Below are positions 1-7,567 of a stretch of 14,859 nucleotides of DNA, piece by piece. Where the stretch lies: positions 1-14,859 of the forward strand of contig JAKSOX010000029.1 in NCBI GenBank assembly GCA_024405335.1. Reading direction: 5' to 3'. The position numbers and the translations under genes are program-made. The stretch's first letter is position 1, and each line of letters opens with the position of its first letter. Under the pieces are notes generated by a model, which saw only the letters and a program-made list of their open reading frames with translations, had not been told where the DNA came from and did no database searches. This DNA comes from Kiritimatiellia bacterium (GTDB lineage Bacteria > Verrucomicrobiota > Kiritimatiellia > RFP12 > UBA1067).

Positions 1-3000
1 GGTTTCGAGCTCGCGGGTGACGCCGCAGTCGACGATCGTGCCGTCGTCCGCTTCGAGGAAGAGCCGCAGGAAGTAGTGTTGGCCGGGGATGAAGCCGGTG
101 GCGAAAATGTTGGTGGCGGTGCGCGGCACCACGGCGTCCCAGAGGACGTTGGTGTACTGGAGGAAGTCGGGCGAGAAGCCGTAGGCCATCTTGAGTTGGG
201 CGCTTTCGCCGGTGTAGCCCCAGCCGGAGATTTCGACGTCGAGCGTGGCGTTGGCCGTGTTGGTTTCGACGACGTCGTTGAAGACGAGTCCGGGAACGTC
301 GTGGACGGACCAGAGCCATTCGACGATGCCGCAGTAGCCGTCCTGGTGGACGTAGGGGCAGGAGAAGCCGTTGCCGACGGAGAGGTCTTCGCGCATGCCG
401 GAGAGGTAGACGCCGCGGGTGCCGGAGGAGACGTCGTTGGTGTAGACGACGTAGCCCTTCACCTTGGCTTCGAGGGTGCCGTCGGTGAAATCGTAGGCCT
501 GGACGGTGAAGGCCTCGCCGGCGGCGATGCCGTCCGACATGCCGTAGTCCGGATTGGGTTCGCCGTATTCGCGGGGGTTGCCGACCACCTCGACTTCGTC
601 GTCCAGCGAGCGGACGGCGTGGAGGTCGACGAGGTCGATGCAGGTGGTGATGTCACTGCCGGCCGTATAGCCCTGGAAGAAGATTTCGTGGGCGCCTGCC
701 GTCAGCACGAGTTCGATTTCGGGGAGTTTGACGAAGGTGTTGTTCGCGGCCACGATCGTGACGTTGGTGATCTCCACGCCGTCGACGGACACGGTGATCT
801 TGTGTCCGACGGGTTGGTTCGCGCGGCGCACGTACCAGTAGGAGAAGCCGTAGACGGCGCGGCGCGGCACTTCGACGGTGGTTTTGGCCCAGCCGTTCAT
901 CTGGACGTAGGCGGCGTAGTTGCCGTCCGGCAGGCCGCCGGCGTTCCAGGTGGCGCCGCTCCACGCGAGGCCGGAGCCGGTGGAGAACGACCATCCGGCG
1001 GGCTGCTTGGTGGCGGAGGCGTAGGCGTAGCCGTTTTTGCTCCAGTCCTGGTTCGCCTCGAAGGACGGGTTCTGGATCAGGTTTTCGCCGAGCACGAGCG
1101 TGCCGCCGCCGCCCGTGCCGGAGCGGGGCGTTTTGAAGGTGAAGGGTTCGGGGTCGGCGGTTTCGACGACGCCGCCTTCGGAGTCGCGGAGGAAGACGCG
1201 GGCGTAGTAGCGGGAGCCGGGGGCGCGGCCGCCGAAGACGACGTTGGTGGAGAGTCCGGCCCAGGCGGCGTCCACGAGCACGTTGGTGTAGAGGAGTTCG
1301 TCCGGGCGGAAGCCCCAGGCGACGCAGAGGGAGGCGTTGGAGGCGGCGAAGCCCCAGCCGCCGACGTCCACGGCGAGCGTGGCGGCGGTGGCGTTCGTTT
1401 CGACGACGCCGTTGAACTCGAGGCGGGGGAGGTCGCGCGCCATGAAGCGCCATTCGAGCTTCACGCCCGAGCCGGACTGGGCGAGCTCGAAGGAGCGCCC
1501 TTCCTTCCATTCGGCGAATTCCCAGACGCCGAGGGCGTTGACGTAGACGTTGCAGCCGAGGACTTCGGCGCGGAAGGTGCCGTCCTCGAAATCGCCGGCC
1601 CAGGCGGCGACGCGGGAGCCGTCGGCGAAAAGGTGGGCGCCGTAGCCGGGGGCGGGCGCGCCGTATTCGAGGGGCCAGCCCGTGACGACGAGCGCGGAGT
1701 CGGCGGCGGTGACGACGGCGGGACCGGCGGCGAGGGTTCCGGAGGCGGGGTAGACGAACGCGCGGGCGACGGCGTCCCAGAAGCAGGCCTTGCCGGCGGG
1801 ATCGCTGGCGGGGAAGTAGCGGAGGACTTCTTCGCCGGTGGCGTGGGCGAGCATCGAGAAGCCGTAGACGCGCCCTTTCCACTTGACGCCGCTGCTGCCG
1901 CGGCGGGCGATCTGGAGCGTCTTGGAGGAGCGCGAAAGCGCGTTGAAGGACGTCTTTTCGCCGTCGAGCCAGGTTTCGTAGGCGGAGCCGTTCTTGAGGT
2001 TGAAGTCGAGGTCGTGCACGACGTTGACGGCGACGTGGCCCCAGTTGTACTGGGCGTTGTTGCATCCCCAGTAGTAGAGGGCGCTCGCGAGCTGGCCGTT
2101 GCTCGCGTACTCGGTCCAATGCATGTACGTGCTGCCGTCGTCCGTGCCGAACACGTAGCCGTCGTTCACCCAGGTGGTGGTTTCGTAGGTCATGCGCACC
2201 TCGTGGCCGGAGGGGACGATGCCGGTGTCGACGTAGGTGGAGCCGTTGAACTCGACCCATTCGAGGATTCGGGAGCCGTCGGGGAGCGCGTCGAGGTCGA
2301 GTCCGGGGACGGGCGGGCGGGACGCGGTGGAGAACTCGAAATCGGGCGTTTCGGCGGCGAGGCGGCCATCGGAATCGACGAGGAAGAAGGAACCGCGGTA
2401 ACGGGCGGCGGGGGCGAGGCCGGCGAGGACGTTGGTGCACGTGGTGCCCGGGAGCGCGGCGGCGTCGAGCACGTTCGTGAACGGGTAGACGCCCGGCTCG
2501 AAGCCCCAGGCGACGCAGAGGGCGGCGTTGGTGGCGTCGAAGCCGAAGCCCACGACGCGGACGGCGAGGGAGGCGGAAGCATCGGTGGCGGCGGTTTGCT
2601 CCGGGGCTTCCAGGCCGTCCGGGCCCTGCACGAGCCAGTCCCACACGACGCGGGCGGAGGAGTTGCCCTGGAAGAACTCGAAGGAGTTGGAGTCGACTTC
2701 GGAATCGAGGCGCCAGTCGGCGCGGGAGGCGTCCGCGCGGTAGATCCTGCAGCCGCGGGCGTGGACGCGGAGGCCGCCGGGGAGCGCCATGTCCGGCGCG
2801 TAGAACTTCACGCTCCCGCCGGCGGCGAGGCCGGCGTGCGCGCCCCAGTCGGGGTAGACGACGCCGTATTCGCGCTGGGCGCTGCGGACTTCGTAGACGG
2901 GGTTTTTGGAGACGAAGCGGGCGACGTCGACGGCGCGGTTGCGGGCGATTTCGGCGTCGGTGAGTTCGTGGTCGTAAAGCCGGATGGAGTGCATCGTGCC

Positions 3001-6000
3001 GCGGAACGGGTAGCCCGTGTCGGAGCGTTTGTAGGCGCCCACGCACACGACCTTGTCCTGGCTGCCCCAGGTGTCCTTGTGGGTGCCGTTGGCGGCGTAG
3101 GCGCCGTCCAGGAACGTGCGGGAGACGTGGCGGGATTCGTTGTAGTTGGCGGACCAGGTGCGGAGCGCGGCGGCGTCGAACGGGACGGGGAGCATCATGG
3201 AGTCGGTGCCGGCCTCGAAGATGAAGCCGTCCTTGGTGTTGGCGCGCTCGACCAGCAGGTTGTTGATGCCGGAGGCGAACGGCACGGCGTAGGCGACGCT
3301 GCGGCTGTCTTCGTGGAGGACGAGCTCCATGGCGCGGAACGGGGGCGCGGCGGCGACGCCCACGGCGGAGGGGCCGTTCATGGAAAGGCCGTCGCCCGTG
3401 AAGGCGCCGGAGCCGATCAGGTCGAGATCGACGTCGCCCACGTGGTCGAACCACTTGCGGGCGGAGAGGTCGCCGAGGCCGGGGCCGAGGTTTTCGACGC
3501 CGTCCCACATGGCCACGAGGCCGGGCGCGTAGTCGGCGGCGGTGGGCACGGAGTCGGACGCGGTGGTGAAGGAAAACGGCGGGCCGGACTGCTCCACGAC
3601 GCCGCCGAGGTCGTCCAGGAGGAAGATCCTGGCGTGGATTTCGCTGCCGGGGAAGAGGCCGCCGAATTCGAGGGCGTCGAAGGAGGTGGCGGGCACGGCG
3701 GTTTCGAGGAGGACGTTGGTGAAGGCGAGCGCGTCGGGGGCGAAGCCCCAGGCCACCATCAGTTTGGCGGAGGACGCTTCGGCGCCGTAGCCGCCGATTT
3801 CGAGCGCGAGGAGCGCGGAGGACGTGGTGACGGCGGCGACGTCGTTGAAGTCGAGGCGCTTCGGGGCTTCCACCTTCCAGGTCCACTCGACCTTGACGGA
3901 GGATTCGGGGAACTGGAAGACGCAGGTGGAGGCGGAGCCGGAGGTCCAGGGGAACCACGCATCGCCGCCGGGGACGTTGGTGTAGAGGTTGTAGCCGGTG
4001 CAGCGGGCGTGGTAGGAGCCGTCGCCGGGGTCGTGTTCTTCCGGGGCGGTGCAGACGACTTCCTCGCCCGCGACGTGGCCGTAGGAGACGGAGCCGTAGG
4101 CGGGGTTGGCCGTGCCGTACTCGCCCATGGCGGAGGCGACGTGGAGCTCGTCCCCGTGGACGACGCCGCGGAAGCGGAAGTCGTCGATGCGGCTGTGGCG
4201 GCGGATTTCGTCGTCGGTGAGTTTGCGGTTGTAGACGCGGACGGAGTAGACCTCGCCCTGCATGGCCCAGTTGGCGTTCGCGGTGTAGCCGAAGCCGGTG
4301 TGGGTTTGGTTCCAGGTGTCGCTGCCGGAGCGGGCGGACATCCGGACGCCGTCCGCCCAGAAGGCTTCCGCGGCGGCGCTTTCCGCCGAGGGGTAGCCCA
4401 CGTAGACGGTGCGGATCGGCTGGGGATAGGAGCGCGGCTGGGAGAACGTCCATCCGGAGCCGCCGGTCTGGAAGCCGATCCACGTGTCGTACCAGGTGAA
4501 GCCCTTCCATCCCGTGGAGCCGCTGCCGGCGACGGCGAAGAGCAAGGTGGCCGTGTTGCGGCGGTAGATTTCGCGGTAGACGATTTCCATGGACACGACC
4601 TGGGTGGAGACGAGGGGCGCGCCGACGATTTTGGAGGCCACGCTGTAGCCGCTGTTCGGGAGGGTGAAGGCGTTGGTGGTCCAGCCGCTGCCGGAGACGA
4701 AGGAGCCGAGGGTGTGGCCGTTGCCGGAGAGGTCGACCCACATGGCGGCGGCGGGGTCGTGGGGGGCGGCGCGGCCGGCGTTTTCCCAGCCGTCCCACTG
4801 GGCGACGAGGCCGTCCTGCGCGTAGGAATCGGAGCTCCAGCGGGTGGGATCGCGCTCCACGGACCAGTTCCATTCGAGCTTCACGAAGCGGCCGGGGTGG
4901 ACGTAGTCGAGCGACTGGCCGCGGCCGGAGCGCCACGCCAGGAGGGAGGCGCCGTCGGCGGCGTTGGTGTAGAGGGTCCATCCCGTGCAGGCGTAGCGGA
5001 AGCCGGGCTCGCCGGGGATCGTTTCGGAGGGCGCGGTGCAGGTGAAGGCGTCGCCGGGCGCGAGGTCGTAGACGGCGCCGTAGGCGGGCGAGGGGGAGCC
5101 GACTTCGGCGCGGTCGGCGGAGACGAGGAGTTCGTCGGGCGTGGTGGCGTCGGGGCCGGGGAGGAAATCGCCGGAGCCCGCGTTCGGGAAAAACAGGCCG
5201 GAGACGCGGTCGTACATGCCGAGCTGGCCGCAGAGGCGCAGGCGGACGGGGACGAGGTCGCGCACGAATTCGTCGCCGTCCCACATGGCGACGGGGCCGA
5301 AGCGGACGGAGGAGTAGGTGCCCGCGCGCGCGCCGAAGAGGCGGAAGGTCTGGGAGTTGGCGGAGAAGTCCCACGTGGAGCAGGTGGAGACGACGGCGTC
5401 GCCGTGCTTGGCGGAGGGACCCCAGGAGCAATCCACCCACGTGTCGACGATCGAGGCGAACGCGGACTGGACGTAGGTTTCGGAGGAGTAGCGGTAGTAG
5501 AGCGTGTTGCCCTTGTAGTCGACGATGAAGCAGCCGGGCTTCTTTTCGGCGGTGCCGGCGACGTCCTTGTCGGCGTCGGTGCGGAGCATCATGCGGGCCT
5601 CGACGAGGGGGGTGTTGGTGAACACGACGCCGGTGTCGATGAACTGGGTGCCGGTGGATTCGAGCCAGTCGAGGCGGATCACGTCGGAGGCCTGGAGCGT
5701 GGGCGGGGCGTATTTGAAGGCGCCGGAGCCGGCGTTGAAGTGGAACTTGCCCCGGACGAAATCGTACATGCCGGCCTGGCCGTCCGCCACGCAGAACACG
5801 GGCTGGAGATCGCGCACGAGCTCGCCGGCGTCGTACATCTTGACGCGCTTGAAGCGGACGGAGGAGTAGGAACCCGAGCGCGCGCCGAAGAGCCGGAAGG
5901 TCTGGGTGTTGGCGGAGAAGTCGGTGCCGTGGGTGGCGGTGGACATGACGACGCCGTCGTGCTTGGCGGAGACGCCCCATTCGACGGCGACCCAGCGGCC

Positions 6001-6360
6001 GACGATGGAGGGGAAGGCGGCGGAATCGTCGCGCTCGGTGGAGGCGTAGCGGTAGTAGAGCTGCGTGCCCTTGTAGTCGACGATGAACGCGGGGCCGGAA
6101 TTGTTCGGCACGCCGGCGACGTCCTTGTCGTCGGCGGTCATGAGCATCATGTCGGCGACGACCAAGGCCTCGCCCTTGAAGACGTGTTCCGTGTCGATCA
6201 TCTGGGTGCCGGTGGATTCGATCCATTCGACGGCGCGGTATTCGGGCGGCAAGTCGCCGTCCGCGAGCGCGGACGAACACGCGGACGCGAAGGCGATCGC
6301 GCCGAGAAGCAGGCGCACGGCAACCGGCGCCCGCGCCGCCCTATGAGGACAACGTCTCAT
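1..6360 (-). CDS. Giant modular secreted surface protein (5' part; C-terminus beyond window)
   Basis: The frame is open for 2120 codons from the ATG at 6360 to the left edge, so the C-terminus is missing. Residues 1-33 look like a Sec signal peptide: an Arg-rich start, a hydrophobic core near 17-27, and a likely cut after Ala-Leu-Ala. The mature part is a mosaic. Two adjacent LamG/concanavalin-like domains begin with an ESTGTQ...IDT motif (about 40-217 and 223-400), and a third, diverged one (EFNGSTYVDTG) lies at about 1363-1540. Two other LamG-like domains open with LVAxWDGxEN (about 510-730 and 945-1150); each ends with a Y(N/D)xxLTDxEI motif. A recurrent EYGxxxPxYG module starts near 411, 737, 1153, 1555 and 1920; the last four are followed by a beta-sandwich, FN3-like module containing A(W/Y)GFxP and TNVL. 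A carbohydrate-binding-like domain opening with LIQNPSFE covers about 1752-1911. The frame was checked at several points along the gene and shows no shift. Binding or adhesion to glycans at the cell surface is inference; no catalytic domain was recognised. Confidence 0.9.
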   Translation of the reverse strand, partial: MRRCPHRAARAPVAVRLLLGAIAFASACSSALADGDLPPEYRAVEWIESTGTQMIDTEHVFKGEALVVADMMLMTADDKDVAGVPNNSGPAFIVDYKGTQLYYRYASTERDDSAAFPSIVGRWVAVEWGVSAKHDGVVMSTATHGTDFSANTQTFRLFGARSGSYSSVRFKRVKMYDAGELVRDLQPVFCVADGQAGMYDFVRGKFHFNAGSGAFKYAPPTLQASDVIRLDWLESTGTQFIDTGVVFTNTPLVEARMMLRTDADKDVAGTAEKKPGCFIVDYKGNTLYYRYSSETYVQSAFASIVDTWVDCSWGPSAKHGDAVVSTCSTWDFSANSQTFRLFGARAGTYSSVRFGPVAMWDGDEFVRDLVPVRLRLCGQLGMYDRVSGLFFPNAGSGDFLPGPDATTPDELLVSADRAEVGSPSPAYGAVYDLAPGDAFTCTAPSETIPGEPGFRYACTGWTLYTNAADGASLLAWRSGRGQSLDYVHPGRFVKLEWNWSVERDPTRWSSDSYAQDGLVAQWDGWENAGRAAPHDPAAAMWVDLSGNGHTLGSFVSGSGWTTNAFTLPNSGYSVASKIVGAPLVSTQVVSMEIVYREIYRRNTATLLFAVAGSGSTGWKGFTWYDTWIGFQTGGSGWTFSQPRSYPQPIRTVYVGYPSAESAAAEAFWADGVRMSARSGSDTWNQTHTGFGYTANANWAMQGEVYSVRVYNRKLTDDEIRRHSRIDDFRFRGVVHGDELHVASAMGEYGTANPAYGSVSYGHVAGEEVVCTAPEEHDPGDGSYHARCTGYNLYTNVPGGDAWFPWTSGSASTCVFQFPESSVKVEWTWKVEAPKRLDFNDVAAVTTSSALLALEIGGYGAEASSAKLMVAWGFAPDALAFTNVLLETAVPATSFDALEFGGLFPGSEIHARIFLLDDLGGVVEQSGPPFSFTTASDSVPTAADYAPGLVAMWDGVENLGPGLGDLSARKWFDHVGDVDLDLIGSGAFTGDGLSMNGPSAVGVAAAPPFRAMELVLHEDSRSVAYAVPFASGINNLLVERANTKDGFIFEAGTDSMMLPVPFDAAALRTWSANYNESRHVSRTFLDGAYAANGTHKDTWGSQDKVVCVGAYKRSDTGYPFRGTMHSIRLYDHELTDAEIARNRAVDVARFVSKNPVYEVRSAQREYGVVYPDWGAHAGLAAGGSVKFYAPDMALPGGLRVHARGCRIYRADASRADWRLDSEVDSNSFEFFQGNSSARVVWDWLVQGPDGLEAPEQTAATDASASLAVRVVGFGFDATNAALCVAWGFEPGVYPFTNVLDAAALPGTTCTNVLAGLAPAARYRGSFFLVDSDGRLAAETPDFEFSTASRPPVPGLDLDALPDGSRILEWVEFNGSTYVDTGIVPSGHEVRMTYETTTWVNDGYVFGTDDGSTYMHWTEYASNGQLASALYYWGCNNAQYNWGHVAVNVVHDLDFNLKNGSAYETWLDGEKTSFNALSRSSKTLQIARRGSSGVKWKGRVYGFSMLAHATGEEVLRYFPASDPAGKACFWDAVARAFVYPASGTLAAGPAVVTAADSALVVTGWPLEYGAPAPGYGAHLFADGSRVAAWAGDFEDGTFRAEVLGCNVYVNALGVWEFAEWKEGRSFELAQSGSGVKLEWRFMARDLPRLEFNGVVETNATAATLAVDVGGWGFAASNASLCVAWGFRPDELLYTNVLVDAAWAGLSTNVVFGGRAPGSRYYARVFLRDSEGGVVETADPEPFTFKTPRSGTGGGGTLVLGENLIQNPSFEANQDWSKNGYAYASATKQPAGWSFSTGSGLAWSGATWNAGGLPDGNYAAYVQMNGWAKTTVEVPRRAVYGFSYWYVRRANQPVGHKITVSVDGVEITNVTIVAANNTFVKLPEIELVLTAGAHEIFFQGYTAGSDITTCIDLVDLHAVRSLDDEVEVVGNPREYGEPNPDYGMSDGIAAGEAFTVQAYDFTDGTLEAKVKGYVVYTNDVSSGTRGVYLSGMREDLSVGNGFSCPYVHQDGYCGIVEWLWSVHDVPGLVFNDVVETNTANATLDVEISGWGYTGESAQLKMAYGFSPDFLQYTNVLWDAVVPRTATNIFATGFIPGQHYFLRLFLEADDGTIVDCGVTRELET
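5160..6243 (-). repeat. Tandem duplication of an approx. 540-base domain unit
   Basis: The first two domains of the giant protein (about 6243-5710 and 5694-5160) are copies of one unit. Shared protein blocks in the same order include ESTGTQ, DKDVAG, FIVDYKG, LYYRY, SAKH, DFSAN, QTFRLFGAR, YSSVRF, FVRD or LVRD, and NAGSG. Long blocks are also alike at DNA level, for example around the ESTGTQ and QTFRLFGAR segments, which suggests a fairly recent duplication rather than ancient domain shuffling. Confidence 0.8.
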
Positions 6361-6368
6361 ATGCGCGG

Positions 6369-6397
6369 ATTATACCACGTCGGCGCGCGATTGGGAA
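6369..6397 (-). promoter_or_regulatory. Extended -10 promoter of the giant surface protein
   Basis: On the minus strand a perfect TATAAT lies at 6374-6369, preceded by TGG (extended -10). A partial -35, TTCCCA (4 of 6 to TTGACA), lies at 6397-6392 with a 17-base spacer. A start about 7 bases past the -10 would fall near 6362, only 2 bases before the ATG at 6360, and there is no Shine-Dalgarno sequence in between. The transcript would then be leaderless or nearly so. Confidence 0.65.
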
Positions 6398-6409
6398 GCG
6401 GGCTTGGTG

Positions 6410-6449
6410 GTTAGTCGAGTGTGTGACTGACGCCACACACTCGACTAAC
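6410..6449. repeat. Left palindrome, perfect 16-bp stem
   Basis: GTTAGTCGAGTGTGTG pairs perfectly with CACACACTCGACTAAC across the 8-base loop ACTGACGC. On either strand this would form a very stable hairpin in RNA or extruded DNA. No T-tract follows on either side, so it is not a standard intrinsic terminator. Confidence 0.85.
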
Positions 6450-6557
6450 ATGCATTAGGGCGACGCTTCGCTGGGGCTTAGGGTCTCAGGGTCTGCTCTT
6501 TATTCCTTCGCCCTCAAGCCCTCGACCCCAGGGTGAAGCCCGTCCCCCTCATGCAGG

Positions 6558-6595
6558 TTAGTCGAGTGCGGGGCGTCAGCCACACACTCGACTTG
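6558..6595. repeat. Right palindrome, imperfect hairpin
   Basis: AGTCGAGTG pairs with CACTCGACT around the centre GCGTCAGC, with two mismatches inside the stem. It begins about 4 bases after the stop codon of the BASS transporter gene. Besides being one end of the inverted element, it could protect the 3' end of the operon message or slow polymerase there; it has no U-tract. Confidence 0.7.
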
Positions 6596-6599
6596 CCTA

Positions 6600-7559
6600 T
6601 TACGGCTTGCGGCTCCAGCGGTTCGCCAGCACGGAGCCGGAAAAGTTCATCCAGATGGAAAAGACGTTCGCCGGCAGCGCGGCGGCGGCGCTTTTGAGCA
6701 CTTCCGTCGCCAGCGCGCCGGCCATGCCGCCGTTCTGCATGCCCACCTCGATGGCCACGGTGCGCGCGTCGCGCTCGTCGAACGGCAGGAAGCGGCCCAG
6801 GAACCGCGTGATCCAGTAGCCGGCCAGGTAGCCGATCGAATTGTGGAGCACGGCCGCGAGCACGATGAGCGCGCCCGCCTCGAAGAACTTCGCGCGGCTC
6901 GGCGCCGTGAGCGCGAGGATCGTGAAGCAGATGCCCGCCATCGAAACGAACGACAACGCGGCGTCCACGGCGCGCTTGTGCCGGAGCATCGGCTTTTCGA
7001 AGAAGAACCGCACGATGCCGCCCGCGGCCACCGGCACGAGCACGATCTGGAGCATGGAAACCATCATCGCCCAGGCGTCGATCGCCACGAACCGCCCGGC
7101 CAGCGCCTTCATCAGCAGCGGCGTCGCGAACGGCGAGAGCAGCGTGGAGCAGCACGTCATCGTCACGGAAAGCGCCACGTTCGCGCGCGCCAGGTAGGCG
7201 ATCACGTTCGACGCCGTGCCGCCGGCGACGGAGCCGACGAGCACGCAGCCCGCCGCGAGTTCGCCGTCGAACCCGAAGGCCAGCGCGAGCGCGCAGCCGA
7301 CGAGCGGCATCACCAGGAACTGCAGCGCGACGCCCGCGGCCACGGCCCAGGGGCGCTTCGCGACGCGCAGGAAGTCGCCGGGCGTGAGCGTGGTGCCCAT
7401 GCCGAACATGATCAGCTGGATCGCGGGCGAAACGAGTTTCAGCAGCTTCACGCCGCACCACGCGTCGAACGCGGCGGGGAACGCGAAGGAAACGGCCGCG
7501 CACGCGAGAATCGCGAACCCGAACGCGTTGCCCTTCAAAACGGCGGCGATCTTGGCCAT
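6600..7559 (-). CDS. BASS-family (bile acid:sodium symporter-like) transporter
   Basis: The product is 319 residues, the usual size for this family of inner-membrane sodium-coupled organic-anion transporters. It is hydrophobic throughout, with about nine or ten membrane segments. Family hallmarks seen are the GMGTTLTPGDF segment (53-63), the first crossover region VGSVAGGTASNVIAYLARAN (108-127) and the second, EVGMQNGGMAGALA (271-284). The ATG at 7559 has GAGGT 6 bases upstream; an ATG at 7571 overlapping the previous stop is possible but lacks such a site. It is the last gene of the tightly packed set, 8 bases after the permease gene. Family members carry bile acids, pantothenate, pyruvate or other organic acids; the substrate cannot be told from sequence alone. 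Confidence 0.88.
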   Translation of the reverse strand: MAKIAAVLKGNAFGFAILACAAVSFAFPAAFDAWCGVKLLKLVSPAIQLIMFGMGTTLTPGDFLRVAKRPWAVAAGVALQFLVMPLVGCALALAFGFDGELAAGCVLVGSVAGGTASNVIAYLARANVALSVTMTCCSTLLSPFATPLLMKALAGRFVAIDAWAMMVSMLQIVLVPVAAGGIVRFFFEKPMLRHKRAVDAALSFVSMAGICFTILALTAPSRAKFFEAGALIVLAAVLHNSIGYLAGYWITRFLGRFLPFDERDARTVAIEVGMQNGGMAGALATEVLKSAAAALPANVFSIWMNFSGSVLANRWSRKP

Positions 7560-7567
7560 GCGGGACC

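Larger units (their letters stand above)
6410..6596. mobile_element. 187-base inverted element with 38-base palindromic ends (MITE- or REP/BIME-like)
   Basis: Two 38-base palindromes, at 6411-6448 and 6558-6595, bound the element. They are inverted copies of each other (33 of 38 bases identical); the orientation is shown by the loops, ACTGACGC on the left and GCGTCAGC on the right. The inner flanks are also inverted relatives (TGCATTAGGG on the left, TGCATGAGGG read from the right), so the whole piece can fold back on itself. No open frame for a transposase is present. Its position in the gap between a stop codon (6600) and the next gene's promoter fits a non-autonomous miniature element or a paired REP unit. 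Whether it moves is unknown. Confidence 0.6.

Noticed and set aside
653..6280. Long minus-strand open frame (1875 codons) in another phase
   Set aside because: The product is dominated by Arg, Leu, Pro and His without recognisable motifs; it is a shifted reading of the giant surface protein gene.
76..6414. Very long open frame on the plus strand (2112 codons)
   Set aside because: Its product is a low-complexity Gly/Ala/Val/Glu/Asp mixture with no signal peptide or domain, while the aligned minus-strand frame shows a signal peptide, repeated domains and a promoter. It arises because the sense gene avoids TTA, CTA and TCA codons.
6411..6595. Hairpins as intrinsic transcription terminators
   Set aside because: The stems are strong but neither is followed by a T-tract on either strand, and the inverted-copy relation of the two hairpins fits a repeat element better. 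A role in message 3'-end protection remains possible.
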